Shown here: positions 1 to 10,689 of the stretch, in pieces
Layout of the letters: every line of letters begins with the position of its first letter
Numbering within the stretch: the first letter of the stretch is position 1
NCBI GenBank assembly: GCA_030847615.1
Contig: JAUMIR010000005.1
Location: 167,056,596-167,120,595 of the forward strand
DNA from: Gambelia wislizenii
Taxonomy: Eukaryota > Chordata > Lepidosauria > Squamata > Crotaphytidae
DNA: 64,000 nt
Reading direction: 5' to 3'
Position numbers and translations under genes: made by a program
Notes under the pieces: generated by a model
Told to the model about the DNA's origin: nothing
Databases searched by the model: none
What the model saw: the letters and a program-made list of their open reading frames with translations, nothing else

Positions 1-950
1 AAAAAATACCACTATTCATTCTGTTTTCCAAGAGCTGTATGATTTTTATGTACAGATCTGTTTCAACACTACTGGAAACAACTCTTGTATCCTCCCTCTT
101 AGCTTGTTAACTTAAGCTACTTGTAAAGATTTATAAAGTAGCATACAGTGCAGTTACCTGGACCCAGGCATGGTGTTGTTACATGGCATAGTCAGGCAAA
201 CGCCCTTGGACACCCACAATGAATGAGCCTAGCATCCTCATATTATATGTACTATATTTTAAAAGGATCAGACTTTGAGATGAAAAGTATCACTGGACTA
301 CTACAGGCCAAGGCCCCAGGGTATTCTGAGAGAAAATGAAAACCGGAACTGCAGCTGGCCCGCTTGTTATCTCTCTTCTCAGTGCTCGGTAATATGTGGA
401 ATTAAGGTGAGTCCCAGAAAGTTGGCACTACTGATTATTTTTAATACTGCCCCTTATCCCTGTGGCCCATCTGCACTGTTGATCTGTACCACCTGCTGTC
501 CTCATTACTCAGTAAACTTAGGAGAGTGTGCCAGCAAGATGCTGGAGGATGCTGGGATGTCACCTTACCTAAGTTACCTATAAACCTGACATCAGCCTGA
601 CTTTGGTCTATACAAACAGCAGAACTGTTAAAGTACAAAAAGAAATGGGTGGCATCCATTACATGAAGCCAGATTCCTGTGGGATCATTTATAGAGGCAG
701 CTGCAGTTGTACTCTCCTCCCAAAAGAAGGTGCATGGAGAGCATTTGTGGTGTTTGAATATTGACAGTAATTGTTTGGATTCAGATTCAATTCATCCTGA
801 AATCAATGGGAGATATCAGTCAAGACTTTTGATTCAAAATGGAATGAAATTTAGTTTGGATTCAAACCCATAGGGCCACTTCAGGGACAACAAATTGTAC
901 ACAAGAAATAAGATGGTAATCATTTGTGTTTGGTACCTAGCAGGTTTTCC
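1..950. other. Unassigned non-coding sequence
   Basis: I see no gene, recognisable transposon or strong repeat here. The short open frames have no family resemblance and are interrupted on all sides. It ends where a foldback element begins. Confidence 0.5.
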
Positions 951-954
951 TTAT

Positions 955-1282
955 GGACTTTTTCGGACGTCTAAAATGTAACTGAAGCAGCCTCGCCACG
1001 TTGCGAGGCTGCTGCGCTGCAGGGCGTCCCTTTCGCATGACGCCTGTCCCTGCCGGTACTGTTGCAGTACCGCAGGGACATTTGAGTGTTATATTTCAGG
1101 GATTTTTACTCACGATCAACTTTCGTGAGTAAAAATCGCTGAAATATAACACTCAAATGTCCCTGCGGTACCGCAACAGTACCGGCAGGGACGGGCATCA
1201 TGTGAAAAGGATGCCCTGCAGCACAGCAGCCTTGCAACGTGGCGAGGCTGCTTCCGTTACATTTTAGATGTCAAAAAAAGTC
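955..1282. mobile_element. Foldback MITE, GGACTTTTTCGGA family, copy 1
   Basis: The two halves are near-perfect reverse complements over about 150 bp, starting with GGACTTTTTCGGAC and ending with GTC(A)AAAAAAAGTC. Each arm contains its own smaller hairpins: GCAGCCTCGC / GCGAGGCTGC, and CCCTGC-GGTAC / GTACC-GCAGGG. The centre is a short palindrome around GATCAACTTTCGTGAG. There is no coding capacity, so movement would need a transposase encoded elsewhere. The same family occurs at 36956-37260. Related foldbacks sit at 27291-27621, 39077-39273 and 58435-58867. A target-site duplication is not clear for this copy. The PIF/Harbinger-like assignment is inferred from the sister copies. Confidence 0.8.
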
Positions 1283-1690
1283 ATCTGAACATTATAAAGG
1301 AATGCACCACTTAACTGGAAACCATGGATGTGAAAGCAGTGATCTACAGTAAAATCTATTTCTCCTAGTCAAAAGGCAAACACAAAGATATATCTGACAA
1401 CCCATTGTCTGAAGCAGGGAGCTCAGAGATGCTACAAAAATGAATACTTGGGACCTTCTGTTTGAAATTAACTCATATTTCTTACAACTGCACAAGCTAA
1501 CCTCCCATACATTTTCTTAAAAATGCTTACATAGCACTTACTAACACATGTTATAACCAGATGACACTGTTTTCTGTATGTACTAAGAAGGCAATTCTTT
1601 CATTGCACTTTGGTTGATGTCTACTGCAGTATTTTCCAAGATTTTTAGTACTTCATAATGGGGGTGGTTTGATATCCCAAACAACAAAAT
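1283..1690. other. Unassigned AT-rich spacer
   Basis: No gene or repeat is recognised between the foldback element and the degraded YR retrotransposon to its right. Confidence 0.4.
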
Positions 1691-1699
1691 TTAATAATT

Positions 1700-1920
1700 G
1701 TGTATAAAGTATTGTGACCAAATGTTATCCACTGTAGAAGCCAACTTCATTTTGAGAGAGATTCCTTTGTTGACTGGCCATGGAAATGACGAGATTACAC
1801 AACCCTGTGCCTTGAACCAAAAGGCTAGAGCTGACAATTGGGTTCTAATAGACTGAGGAGACATCCCCTTACTACAAAGAGAGACACTATCATAGAAGGT
1901 GAGAAACAGGCACAGGCCAC
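1700..1920 (-). pseudogene. Tyrosine recombinase, N-terminal fragment (DIRS-like)
   Basis: The minus-strand translation contains the stretch GMSPQSIRTQLSALAFWFK. This matches the start of the SAM-like core-binding domain of DIRS/Ngaro recombinases, where a G-(L/M)-(A/S)-x-x-(S/T)-I-x-(S/T)-x-L-S-A-(I/L)-x-F pattern is usual. Homology fades after about 1780. The catalytic domain (Arg, His-x-x-Arg, Tyr) is absent, so this is a dead 3' remnant. In an intact element this enzyme would integrate a circular cDNA instead of using a DDE integrase. Confidence 0.6.
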
Positions 1921-2044
1921 TCATATCTCAAGCCCTCCCACAGTCTAAAAGCAGAGAAGTCCTTCACTGCCCTGATATAACTCTTCCTAGTGCTGGGAGA
2001 CAAGGATAAACTAATGGCATTCACTACCTCACCCTTCCAACCAT

Positions 2045-2165
2045 CCATAGGTCTGCTGGCATTGGGTCCTGCATAGCACCTGCATCTGGCATCAATATCT
2101 GAAGCACTCTATCTGCATGCAGGAAAGAGTGTTGGTTCTGCCATTGTCAGCCCCAGCCACATAGA
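2045..2165 (-). pseudogene. RNase H C-terminal end of DIRS-like pol
   Basis: The minus-strand reading contains AGADNGRTNTLSCMQIECF, followed after a frame break by a (P)DAG-AMQDPMPADLW-like segment. DIRS/Ngaro RNase H domains end in H-x-x-G-x-x-N-x-x-A-D-x-L-S-R, then an F-R-x-L-x-P-x-A pattern and a P-x-P-x-D-L-W tail, and all these landmarks align. The usual Ala-Asp before L-S reads Thr-Asn here and the Arg reads Cys, consistent with decay. A stop lies within the segment. Confidence 0.6.
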
Positions 2166-3855
2166 GCACAATAAAAAGGATATTATACTGCAGACATTGA
2201 AGGGTAAAGGCCCTAACTAACCTCATAACCTTTGGAGACTTGAAATGACAAGTAATAGATCACCTACGCTGTGGCCATGTTGTCAAAGAAATAAACAGAA
2301 AAGTTAGCTAACTTCTCTGTCCAGTGCCAAACAGAGACACTCTTAAGTTAGGAAGGGACCAGATAACCACCCTTCCAAGACCTTCTTTTGAATCTTTCCC
2401 CTAACTACATGCTCTAATCCAATAACTGACTTCAAATTCCTAGACAAATAAAGATGACAAATTCCTTGGAATGGAATCCTAAAACCTACTCAAAAACTGC
2501 TGCTTCCTGATCATGGTACAAATGCAGGAAGGCTGATAAATCATGAAAATTAATTTGGCTGGTCCCTTTTTGGAGGTGAGAGAGCACTAGCTGATCGCTT
2601 CTTTCCTGACTACTACTCCCTGCTACCCCCAGAATGACCTCTTCCTTTGGGACAATTATGAAAGGCATGGTGCCTTCCAGAGAAAGAACATTCATGTTTG
2701 AATCTACATGGGCACTGTGTGCATGTACCCTAAAACTTGAACTCCCAGCACAGCAGCTTCTGCTGTCGTCCTTGGGCACTCTGAAACTGTACTGAACCAC
2801 TGCCTTGGGCTTGCTGCATAGCATGGCCACTGTCGAACCGCTCACCCAGGATCAGGTGTGCAGGTGGTCCCACTGGAGGGTGGGGCTAACCACCACCCTC
2901 ATATGAAAAGCCTTGTCACAAAGTAACCAGGCCAGGCCAGAGAAATTTGCCTTATGAATAATATCCATGTACTTAATCAAAGAATATGCCCATCAGGGCT
3001 CCACTCTAGCAATTGCCCCAGCATTAAAAAAGCCAAGAACTTAATTTACCCACATCCTAGCCACTTTGTGTTTCCTTAGTTTCTCTGTGTCCTTTTCATT
3101 CATCTACTCCTTGTCCTTCTTCTCCAACTCACAATAAAGCAAGGTGAACACATCCACAGTATGTTATCTATTGTTGGTTGGAGGAGATAATCACTTAAAA
3201 GAAGTGTCTCATCACCAGAAGGATTATCCAAATAGGAAACAGCATTGTAACCCCTGCTTGTGGGGGAACCATAGCCCCCCAATCCCTACCCTGCCATGCC
3301 TCTGTTGCTGTATTAGGAGGGTAATTAGGCCAAGAAGCTCATTGAGCCCATGCCCATGAAGGTTGTGAAACTGGCCCAACCCCCATGGATCCTGTACTAC
3401 CGCTATCCCCCTGCATACCCACATGCCCCACCAGAGCACTCCAAGGTCCCCAGGTCCAACTATAACCCTGAGAACCCCCTAGCCATGTCTGAAGCAGCTT
3501 GATCCACCAAGTTCTCCGCTGATCCACTAGCATCACCTAAAGAGGCAGAAAACCCCAACATCAGCAGCGGCCACAGGTCCTGCAGGCTCTTCCTGTCATG
3601 TCTGTCTCTCTAAAGCATCAAGGTGGACAAATATTTCATTAGCTACTATAGCCTGCCTAGATGCCTTTCTGGGAGGCAGAAGCAACTGCTTCAGGGAAGT
3701 CTTGGGCTTCTCCAATGTCTTGAGCATGGTAAAAAAGACCACCATGTTACCCCCTCCTCAGATGAGAAGGATACCTCCATAGGTGGATGCTTTAGTACCT
3801 GTGTCCTGGCAGGACCCTTACTCTTCAAGCCACCAGCACCTTTTTTGGGCCCCAT
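2166..3855 (-). pseudogene. Gag-like ORF1 of the DIRS-like element
   Basis: A minus-strand ATG at 3855-3853 opens a lysine- and glycine-rich start (MGPKKGAGGLKSKG...), typical of basic gag N-termini. Between 2750 and 2650 one frame reads KLLCWEFKF, a stop, GTC-x-x-C-x-CRFKHEC and then H-x-x-x-HNC. This is the Cys/His zinc-knuckle pattern found near the C-terminus of DIRS-group gag (CW-x-F-N-x-G-x-C ... C-x-F-x-H-x-C-x-x-C-x-G-x-H). The stretch between these landmarks is broken into several frames. Gag would package the RNA template. The longest open frame here (2486-2845) is in a different frame from the motif and is probably incidental. Confidence 0.55.
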
Positions 3856-3894
3856 AACCAAAATTATACTAGGATTGTAATCCTAGTCCAACAC

Positions 3895-4005
3895 CTAAAC
3901 CATATAAACCTGAGAAGCCAATACTTAATCAGGGCCCACCCAATAAGACGACAGCCCTCTAGCCCAAGCAGGTTCCCTCAAAGCTCCACTGCAGCCAATC
4001 AGGGC
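3895..4005 (-). promoter_or_regulatory. Putative DIRS-like promoter (CCAAT/TATA)
   Basis: On the minus strand there is a CTGATTGGC box (about 3990-4000), an inverted CCAAT at about 3940, another ATTGG near 3916, and a GGTTTATATGG TATA-like box at 3900-3910. The TATA-like box lies about 45 bp before the gag ATG. The arrangement resembles the promoter seen at 34590-34730. The function is inferred from position and motif only. Confidence 0.35.
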
Positions 4006-4317
4006 ATAACTAATCCTAAAAGTATGACAGCTGTCTAAGCAAGGCCTACCAGCAAATCCCCACACAAGGGATCTTACCAAGGCCCAACCACAGCTTACAA
4101 ATGTTCCATAGGGTCTACAAAAGCCAAAGCATGGCCTAGCTATGTGACAGGGCCTATCCAGGCCCAACAAGGTTTTTCTATAATCTATTAAAACACATGC
4201 TGATTTTCTTTTGAAACTGTGTGGTGTGCTTCATTATCCAATGTGTGATTGCAATATAATCTTTGGCGCTTCTTCCTTTCCTGAACACAGCTTGGGCACC
4301 TGGCATTTCTTGCTCCA

Positions 4318-4504
4318 TATACAGTGGGGCCTGCCCTATCCACAGGCTAGCCATCTGCAGACTGAAATGTCCATGGATCGCCATGCCTCATATTATTCAA
4401 TGGTGGTGTGTGCATGTGGCCACATGAGTGTCTCCATTTTTCCTATCTATGGGGGTGGGGGAAGGCCCAGAACTGAACCCCATGGATGGGAACGGCCTAC
4501 TATA
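4318..4504. mobile_element. Pogo/Tigger-like MITE, copy 1
   Basis: The left end reads CAGTGGGGCCTGCCC..ATCCAC. The right end, reverse-complemented, reads TAGTAGGCCGTTCCCATCC. Both are preceded by TA, fitting a Tc1/mariner-superfamily TA target. Interior phrases such as GAACCCCATGG match the copies at 43868-44095 and 58917-59146. It is about 185 bp and non-coding. Confidence 0.55.
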
Positions 4505-4689
4505 TGATAGAAATCTTTGTTGTACAGTTTTGAACATCCCTTTACTTGCATGGGAAGTTAATGTAATGTTATTACTGCTATCCCTGATGTCCCATTTCTT
4601 TTGGATTGGAATGTATATTGAGGGTTTCCAATCTGTGGACCACTGTTTTGTTTTCCCTATTTGTTAAGAGATTTTAGTTAGAACTAGAG

Positions 4690-5060
4690 TAGATTCTGTC
4701 TCTGTAGCTTGAAATTGCTCTATTGGTATTCCATCTGTTCAGGGTGATTTACTTCCCTCAAGTGCTCTGAGTTCAGCTTCCACTTCTCTTTCTAAAATTA
4801 AAGATTCATCTTCATATGATTCTGCTTTGAATTACTCTGTCATCTTTTCATCTTTTTTATATAGTTCTTCAGTGCATTGTCTTTTTATTTCTACTTCATC
4901 GTGTCAGATATTCCCATGCTGGTCATAGAGTATTCCCACACTTGGTTTAAATTTCCCATTGATTTCTCACATCTTGTGGGAGAGGGCTCTTGTTAATTTT
5001 CATGTTCTGTGTTTCTGCATTGATTGTTATGGTAGTTCTCCTTGTACCTTCATGCAAGTT
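4690..5060 (-). pseudogene. LINE reverse transcriptase fragment
   Basis: Minus-strand translation gives a nearly continuous stretch with SLILEREVEAELRALEG, then a stop and DGIPIEQFQATETES. This resembles the linker before and into RT motif 1 of vertebrate non-LTR retrotransposons (E-x-E-V-x-x-A-L-x-x-L-x-x-x-K-A-x-G-x-D-G-I-P). Upstream the frame is broken several times, with recognisable pieces such as NQWEI and K-R/K-DD. I cannot assign the clade with confidence. The same general family may have supplied the pieces at 5335-5530 and 9700-10085. Confidence 0.55.
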
Positions 5061-5334
5061 CATGAACAGCTGCATTCAGGGTTCTGACTCTATTTCCGTC
5101 CCCTTTTACTTTTGCTTCTCAACTGCCTTTAGTTGCTTGAAGTTTCATCTGTCATCCATTGAGGCTTCTCTTTCTTTTTTGGTTGTAGATATTTTCTTTT
5201 TGCTTTCCTCTCTGACAATACCACTAGCTTCAGTCCAGAGTTCTGGACTTTAAGCCATCTTGAGTCCCTGTCTGGGGATAAAGCTGGGATATCAATAAAG
5301 TGATAGGTGGGATGGGCATAACATGAGATGGCAT

Positions 5335-5530
5335 GATTCATTGGAAAAGACAATATTTGTTAAAATGAAAAGCAGTAGGAAATGAGGAAGACCACATTAG
5401 AGATGGATTGATGCTATGAAAGATGCCACAGCCCTGAGCTTGCAAGACCTGAATAGGTCTATTGGAGAGGTCTCTCATTCATTGAGTCACCATAAGTCAA
5501 AGCTGACTAGAGGGTAAATAACAACAGCAA
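5335..5530 (+). pseudogene. LINE ORF2 C-terminus and 3' tail
   Basis: The plus-strand reading contains RWIDAMKDATALSLQDLNR, followed by a degenerate (I/S)H-x-V-x-x-S segment and a short AACAACAG tail. This is the usual C-terminal end of a vertebrate LINE ORF2 (R-x-R-W-I-D-A-x-K-E-A-T...). A related 3' fragment occurs at 50195-50335. It is 5'-truncated, as is normal for LINE inserts. Confidence 0.55.
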
Positions 5531-5534
5531 AACA

Positions 5535-7045
5535 TTTATGTTTATGGTTCTGAATATTGGAATCTTATAAAATGTTACTTTCGGTCTCTTGCAATCTGTA
5601 ATTTTACCCTTCAGTAAGATCCAAGACAGATCTTATTGTGACTTTTGCGTGTAACAAATGTCCTCTATCATTGAGCTACAGTCCTTCCACAGAGGACACA
5701 AAGTACAGGCATGCTCAAATAGCATAGTATAGGCATGTAGTAATGGCATAGTCACTCGACATAGTCACTCCATTCACATCTTTTTTTTAAAAGAGCTGTC
5801 AGCATTCAGCCAGAGTTATCATACCTTTTCCCACTTCTCCCATCTCATCACATAGTATGCCACTGTCATTACCTCTTTATTTCTCTTGCCTGGTATTTTA
5901 CCATAATTGAATTTATGTCTGCCTCAGTTTATGTCTGTCTCAGCTCCCCGCCGCCCCGCACAAAAGGTTGCAAGTACAGTGCATGCAATGCTATTAGCAT
6001 AACTCTCATAATACCATTTTCAAGTTGCTCTGGGGGACATCAGCTCTTAATGACATCACTCTTATTCCAGACTAATTTTCTCAATATCCTTTATTAGATT
6101 ATATATAATAGAAGCTTACTCAGCCTGGAATACAGTCACAGTAACACAGTATGTAATTTGTTTAAATGGAACAGAACGTGAAAGTTCTGTGCACACAAAC
6201 AGCTGCTGTGCCTGCAGGAAATCATCCAATGTATAGTGGGATCCCAAAGCTTAAAGAGGCTTAAAGAGTTGAAAAGTCCTCCACACATCATCAGAAATAC
6301 TAGCAACATTATCTGTTCTCAATGGAACACTTCCCACAAGCCTGATTGTCTCATGTGGGTTGCATCGTTGTCCCCTAGAGTTGGTTATGTTACAGCTGGT
6401 GTGAAGCCTGCTCCAGTGAGTACAATGAGTGCTACAGCCAGTGGCAGCCAGTAGTTTCCATGTCAGGCATATGACAGGTCAACTCAGGGTTTTATTTAAA
6501 GAAGTTATCCAAACTCCTGAACCTATTTGGAGGCTATGATTCAGAAACTTGACTAGATCTTTTTAAAGTATGGAATGAATCTCTGAGTAGATTCACTGTC
6601 CCCCTGACATGGAAGCCACCAAACCTCACTGGATCCTTTGGGGAAAGCTAATCTCTACCCATCCATATACATCTATATCCAGGACTAGCCCAAGTATGTT
6701 AGCAATCCAAGAAATTGCTCAGGGTCATAGCATTTCAAATTGTGCAGGGTTTCTAATGACTAGGGATGAAGACAAACATTGTTTGATTTGCATTTTGATA
6801 TTTGCAAACCTAATTCATACTCCCCAACCTAATGCACTCAATGGACTCCAATTATATTTCAGTTTGTGTATTTCCTTGCATTTTGGAATGCTGTTCTCCA
6901 GTGGGGGAAAAATGGATGGATGAGTGCATGCATTTTGCATGCAAAATTATGGACATTGGCATGTAGTAATATTGATACACAGTTGCATAAGCATGAAAAG
7001 GCATCCAAATCTGTTACCCAAAGAGGTGGGGGGCTTGTGGGGGCC
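5535..7045. other. Unassigned non-coding sequence
   Basis: No gene is supported. Frames of 60-104 codons occur by chance and lack any motif. The sequence is AT-rich with a short poly-T run near 5780. Confidence 0.4.
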
Positions 7046-7049
7046 CACC

Positions 7050-8149
7050 TGTGAGGCAAAATCTCAGTTATTAATTGGGGTAATTATTAGCTCAAATGGA
7101 TGGCTGTGAGAGGCTGGGTACTTTGGGGATCTTATGCACCTTATGTATACCAGTGCTCACTGCAGAGAACTCTAGTTAAAGTAAAATAAATGGTTTTTAT
7201 TGGAAAATAATACTGAGGGTATCACACATGCAAAACATGCTCACAAAAACCACACAAAGCTAACAAAGAGTTTAAGACAGAAAGGTTGGATAGAGGAATA
7301 GATTTGGGAGATAGGGTAATAATTAGCAGTCTTGAAGAGGGGAGTGAAGTACTCAGACAGAAGTCTGAGGGTTGCACTGAAGTCCAGTCTGGAATCATGT
7401 GTCATCCACAGTGGCACACTTAGCTATGGGACACACACCAGGGAGCCCTGGTGGCTCAGTGGTTAAATGCCAGTATTGCAAGCCACAACATTATAAGTTC
7501 AATCCCAGAGGGCTCCAAGGTTGACTCAGCCTTCCATCCTTCCATAGGTCAGTAAAATAAGTACACAGCTTGTTGGGGGCAATTGGCTAATACGTTGTAA
7601 ACCACTTAGGGAGTGCTTTGGCACTGATAAAAGATATAGAACTATCAATGCTATTGTTTGGGGACTAATATGTATATAGTATTTCATGTCCTGAACGTGT
7701 GTTTGGGCTTAGAACAAAGCTTAGATAGATTTCCCACTGTTTAAACAAAGCAAACTGAGTATCTGCTGATTGCTATTAATGGCTGAGAGATAGGAATTGA
7801 TGGGTTTATGAAAATCTCTGTATTGTAGGACAGAGAAGGGGATGAGGAATACTTCCTCTGGATAAGGGTTGTTTTGGTCACTTGTTTGTTTATGATGTGT
7901 GACTCATTGCCAAGGGTGCCCAAGAGGGGATTAGCACATACCACCGTAATGGCATTGTTTACTAGGGGCTTCACTTTATCATATCTTGGGTGTGTTGGCT
8001 AGTATTTTTCCATGACACCTTCTTTAGTTTCTTATGACCTCTGTTTGACCTCACCTTTCTGGTATGCCCAGGTCTACTAGACCCCATGAAGCATCTTAAC
8101 ATCACCAATTATGAGATATTATAGGGAGGGGGCGTAGGGCATGGTTACA
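7050..8149 (-). mobile_element. LTR-like unit, copy 1, with nested SINE
   Basis: The unit begins TGTGAGGC and ends GGTTACA, giving LTR-like TG...CA ends. It is homologous to 56412-57291, sharing TATTAAT-TGGGG, GAGGCTGGGTA and AATGGCTGAGA-type phrases, and to about 54410-55190. On the minus strand a CCAATAAAAACC polyadenylation-like signal lies about 140 bp from the TGTGAGG end, suggesting a minus-oriented LTR. A SINE (7438-7664) interrupts it. No convincing target duplication was found, so the LTR label remains an inference. Confidence 0.45.
7438..7664 (+). mobile_element. tRNA-derived SINE with Bov-B-like tail (Sauria-SINE type)
   Basis: The head has an A box (GTGGCTCAGTGGTTAAATG, near 7451) and a B box (GTTCAATCC, 7497-7505). 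The body contains the squamate-typical GGTCAGTAAAATAAGTAC phrase. The tail, AGTGCTTTGGCACTGATAAAAG then GCTATTG, resembles the 3' end of Bov-B LINEs, whose reverse transcriptase is thought to mobilise such SINEs. It lies inside the LTR-like unit and is therefore younger than it. Confidence 0.8.
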
Positions 8150-9660
8150 AATTGTGGGTTGGGCATTTTAAAGAAAGTTTTCAAATTGGTTGAGAAATAG
8201 AACAGAGTGCACTTCTGCTTATGTTAATGTTCATGGCATGGATTATTTTTCTGTTTCTATCAGAAATAAACCTATGGGTTGTCCCACTCCTTCATGGGAC
8301 AAAGCACATTAACATTCATCATCTGTATGAAACAAAAGACTATAAGCAGATCTCTCAAGGTAAGAAACAAGGATATGGATGGGGTCCTGTTAGGACATAC
8401 ACAGGCATAAATCCAGCCTATGCCTGCATATGTCTTTTTTGCTTCTTTTGGAGATTGGGATTCTCTTTGTAGCTCATGCAACAACCAAAACCTGCCTTCT
8501 GCCTGTGACTACTCCTCTCCATGTGCATGTAGTGGCTGATGAAAACTGGAATATAGCTAAAAACTGTCTGGTTATACCACCATAGCCAAACACATAGTAA
8601 TAAAGGCATCTTCTGGCACCTCTTGCAGGTTCCTCAGGGGGTCCTGGAAGATGGTATTGTTTTTGTTCATCTGGCTGTAGTCGCATAGCCAGATGCTTAT
8701 CAGCCATCCACAAATCTCCACTGGCCACTACATTGCCGGGGGGGGGGGAGGGACAGGAGGAAGTTGAGTCCTGAGGGTGGGGAGGGGGGAGAGATTTTCT
8801 AGTTCTGTTATGGCAAAACTTTATTGTATATCACCTAATGCAGGATCAGCTTTCATTTTGCATCAAGATTAACTATAACTTCTGGAGGAGTTCTACATGT
8901 GGCATCTTCAAGTTTGTTGTCTTCATGGGAGAGGATCTGAACTCTCATGGGAGGCACCCACTTCTAGCAGTGCTGCTAGGAATTCACAGCAGTGTGACTT
9001 GGGGCCCGTTGCCCTGTCTGCAAGATATTTCAGGACCATAAGGTTTAGCCTCAGAGTGTTAGTTTGTAAGGCCAGTGGAATAGTACATCTTCAACAGACC
9101 CATCCACCAAGATAGATCTGTGGTGTAAGGGCTGGGTTCTGTTCGGAAGTGAGCAGCCTCAAGATTAGGCCTGCAGCAGAATAACCTCATGCTTTAAGTT
9201 AGAATCAGCAGGCTTGGATCCCTTAAGAGTCATATATTCAGCTTCAGGCCTTGGTAGGAAACAGAGCTCTTGTGAAGGCTGAGGACATATCAGTCATGTC
9301 TAGGAGAGACCCTTAATACCTGGGGAGCAACCTCAGAATTAGATATGGCCAAATTGAGTGAAATGCTGAATATGTGGTTTGCCTCTTCATCCTGTAAACC
9401 AAACTCAGGGCCCGTCTACATAGTAAAAATACGAACGTCGTTCGGAAGATCGCTCTTCCGTACACATGGCCATTCGGATTCATACATGTCATTCAGAAGG
9501 GGGGCTAGCAAATCCCCCATAAACTACATGGATTCGGCATTCGGAAGGAGTAGTGGATTTCGGCATAAGAACTGTACAGCCGTTTGAATGGCTGGTGGTC
9601 TGTACGCCCCGTTCGCACACATACAAACAGGCAGTATAATCTGATTGGCTGGCCAAGTAG
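8150..9660. other. Unassigned sequence with a G-run and a CpG-rich patch
   Basis: No gene or well-recognised repeat. A run of G with further GGG tracts lies at 8736-8791. A CpG-rich patch at about 9410-9640 (ACGAACGTCGTTCGGAAG and similar) stands out from its AT-rich surroundings. It may be the truncated end of a DNA transposon, but its other terminus is not visible. Confidence 0.35.
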
Positions 9661-9699
9661 AGGGGGCAAGGCTAGCAAGGAGGGGAATTGTGAGTACCT

Positions 9700-10085
9700 G
9701 CCGTGTTGTATTCAAGGAGTCGTAAGTGGTGGCGATAGGTGACCCATGTTTCAGACCCATAAAGGAGAATAGATAGTACAATGGCTCTATACACACTGAT
9801 TTTTGTGCTTCGCCTCAGGTGTTTATTACTCCAGACTCTTTTGTAAAGTCTTCCAAATGCGCTATATGCCTTTGCTAATCTGTGATCAATCTCTTTGTCA
9901 ATCTTGGCATCTGAGGAGATGATGCTTCCCAGGTAGGTGAACTTCTGAATGGACTTAAGCACAGATTTGCCAACAGCAATGTGGGGATGATGGTGTTCAT
10001 CCTGTGGTGCAGGCTGGTAAAGAACTTCCGTTTTCTTCAGGTTGACTTCTAGCCCAAACAGCTCTGCAGCTGTTGATAAGCAGGA
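9700..10085 (-). pseudogene. LINE reverse transcriptase C-terminal fragment
   Basis: One minus-strand frame stays open over about 125 codons. It reads ELFGLEVNLKKTEVLYQP, then FTYLGSIISSDAKIDKEID and RAIVLSILLYGSETW. These match the thumb and post-RT region of vertebrate non-LTR retrotransposons (K-T-x-V-M/L, F-x-Y-L-G-S, Y-x-x-x-V-x-x-x-L-L-Y-G-x-E-x-W). The RT catalytic motif and the C-terminus are missing, so it is truncated at both ends. The clade is uncertain. Confidence 0.75.
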
Positions 10086-10140
10086 TGTTAGGCTCTGCAG
10101 AGCTAAATATTCAAGTTTTATCCCATTTTTTCATAAAATA

Positions 10141-10400
10141 TCACTGATGTTTGAAGGGTGGGTGAACAACATACATGTAGCCAGTGGTAGGGAGAGGGAA
10201 AGAAGAGAAGAGAGTTAGCTGATCAGTGGAGAAGGGGCGGGGAGACTGCAGAAGTTGCAAAATGTCATGCTTTAGAACAACTGCCCCCAACTTACTAGTT
10301 TCCAGATGTGTTAGACTACAAATCCCACCATCCCCAGCTATGGGATATCTTTGCATCTGGAAAATGCTGAGTTGAGGAAGGCAAATTAAACTTTTGAAAG
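10141..10400. mobile_element. Partial hAT-like MITE remnant
   Basis: The segment around 10295-10385 contains CCAGATGTGTTAGACTACAAATCCCACCATCCC, quoted here only as landmarks (CCAGATG, GACTACAAATCCCA). This is a widespread reptile MITE motif. The mirrored half is represented only by GCATCTGGAAAATGCTGAG. Related remnants are at 26180-26310, 30600-30715, 57490-57600 and 61020-61125. Confidence 0.4.
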
Positions 10401-10497
10401 AGTACATTAAAAGCAGCTAACAACAACAACAACAGAACACTCTAAAAGGAACTAACAACAAAATGTACCAGTTGCTTAATGGGATCAACCAAAGTAT

Positions 10498-10620
10498 TGC
10501 ATTGCTCCTTTGGAGGTTTTTAAATAGATATTGGATGGTCATTTTTGGGAAGTACTTCCATTGTATATAGCACTGAACTAGATTGCACTTGCAGCCTTTC
10601 CAACTCTATGATTTTATGCC
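10498..10620 (+). mobile_element. CR1 LINE 3' tail
   Basis: GGAGGTTTTTAAATAGA..TTGGATGG...CCAACTCTATGATTTTATG matches, at lower identity, the 3' end of the CR1 copy ending at 25220 (GGAGGTCTTTAAACAGAGG ... CCAACTCTACAATTCTATG). CR1 elements end in short ATTCTATG-type repeats rather than poly-A. Only about 120 bp remain. Confidence 0.7.
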
Positions 10621-10689
10621 ATTTTTTTTTCTGTTTATCTTATGGCTTCAAATTTAGTGTTAATTAACACTGGTGGCTTGTGTTAGAAA

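Larger units (their letters stand above)
1690..4005 (-). mobile_element. Degraded DIRS-like YR retrotransposon (minus strand)
   Basis: Read on the minus strand, this block carries the parts of a DIRS-group retrotransposon in the right order. A CCAAT/TATA-like promoter (about 3900-4005) comes first, then a gag-like frame opening at 3855. A zinc-binding gag motif follows (2650-2750), then the C-terminal end of RNase H (2045-2165) and the N-terminal part of a tyrosine recombinase (about 1780-1910). The reverse transcriptase core is missing, so a large internal deletion separates gag from RNase H. Every frame is broken by stops and shifts. The recombinase is cut off before its catalytic half. The outer boundaries are estimates because terminal repeats were not resolved. 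Confidence 0.65.

Noticed and set aside
2486..2845. 119-codon minus-strand frame as a gene
   Set aside because: The gag zinc motif in the same interval is in a different frame, so this frame is most likely an accident of decay.
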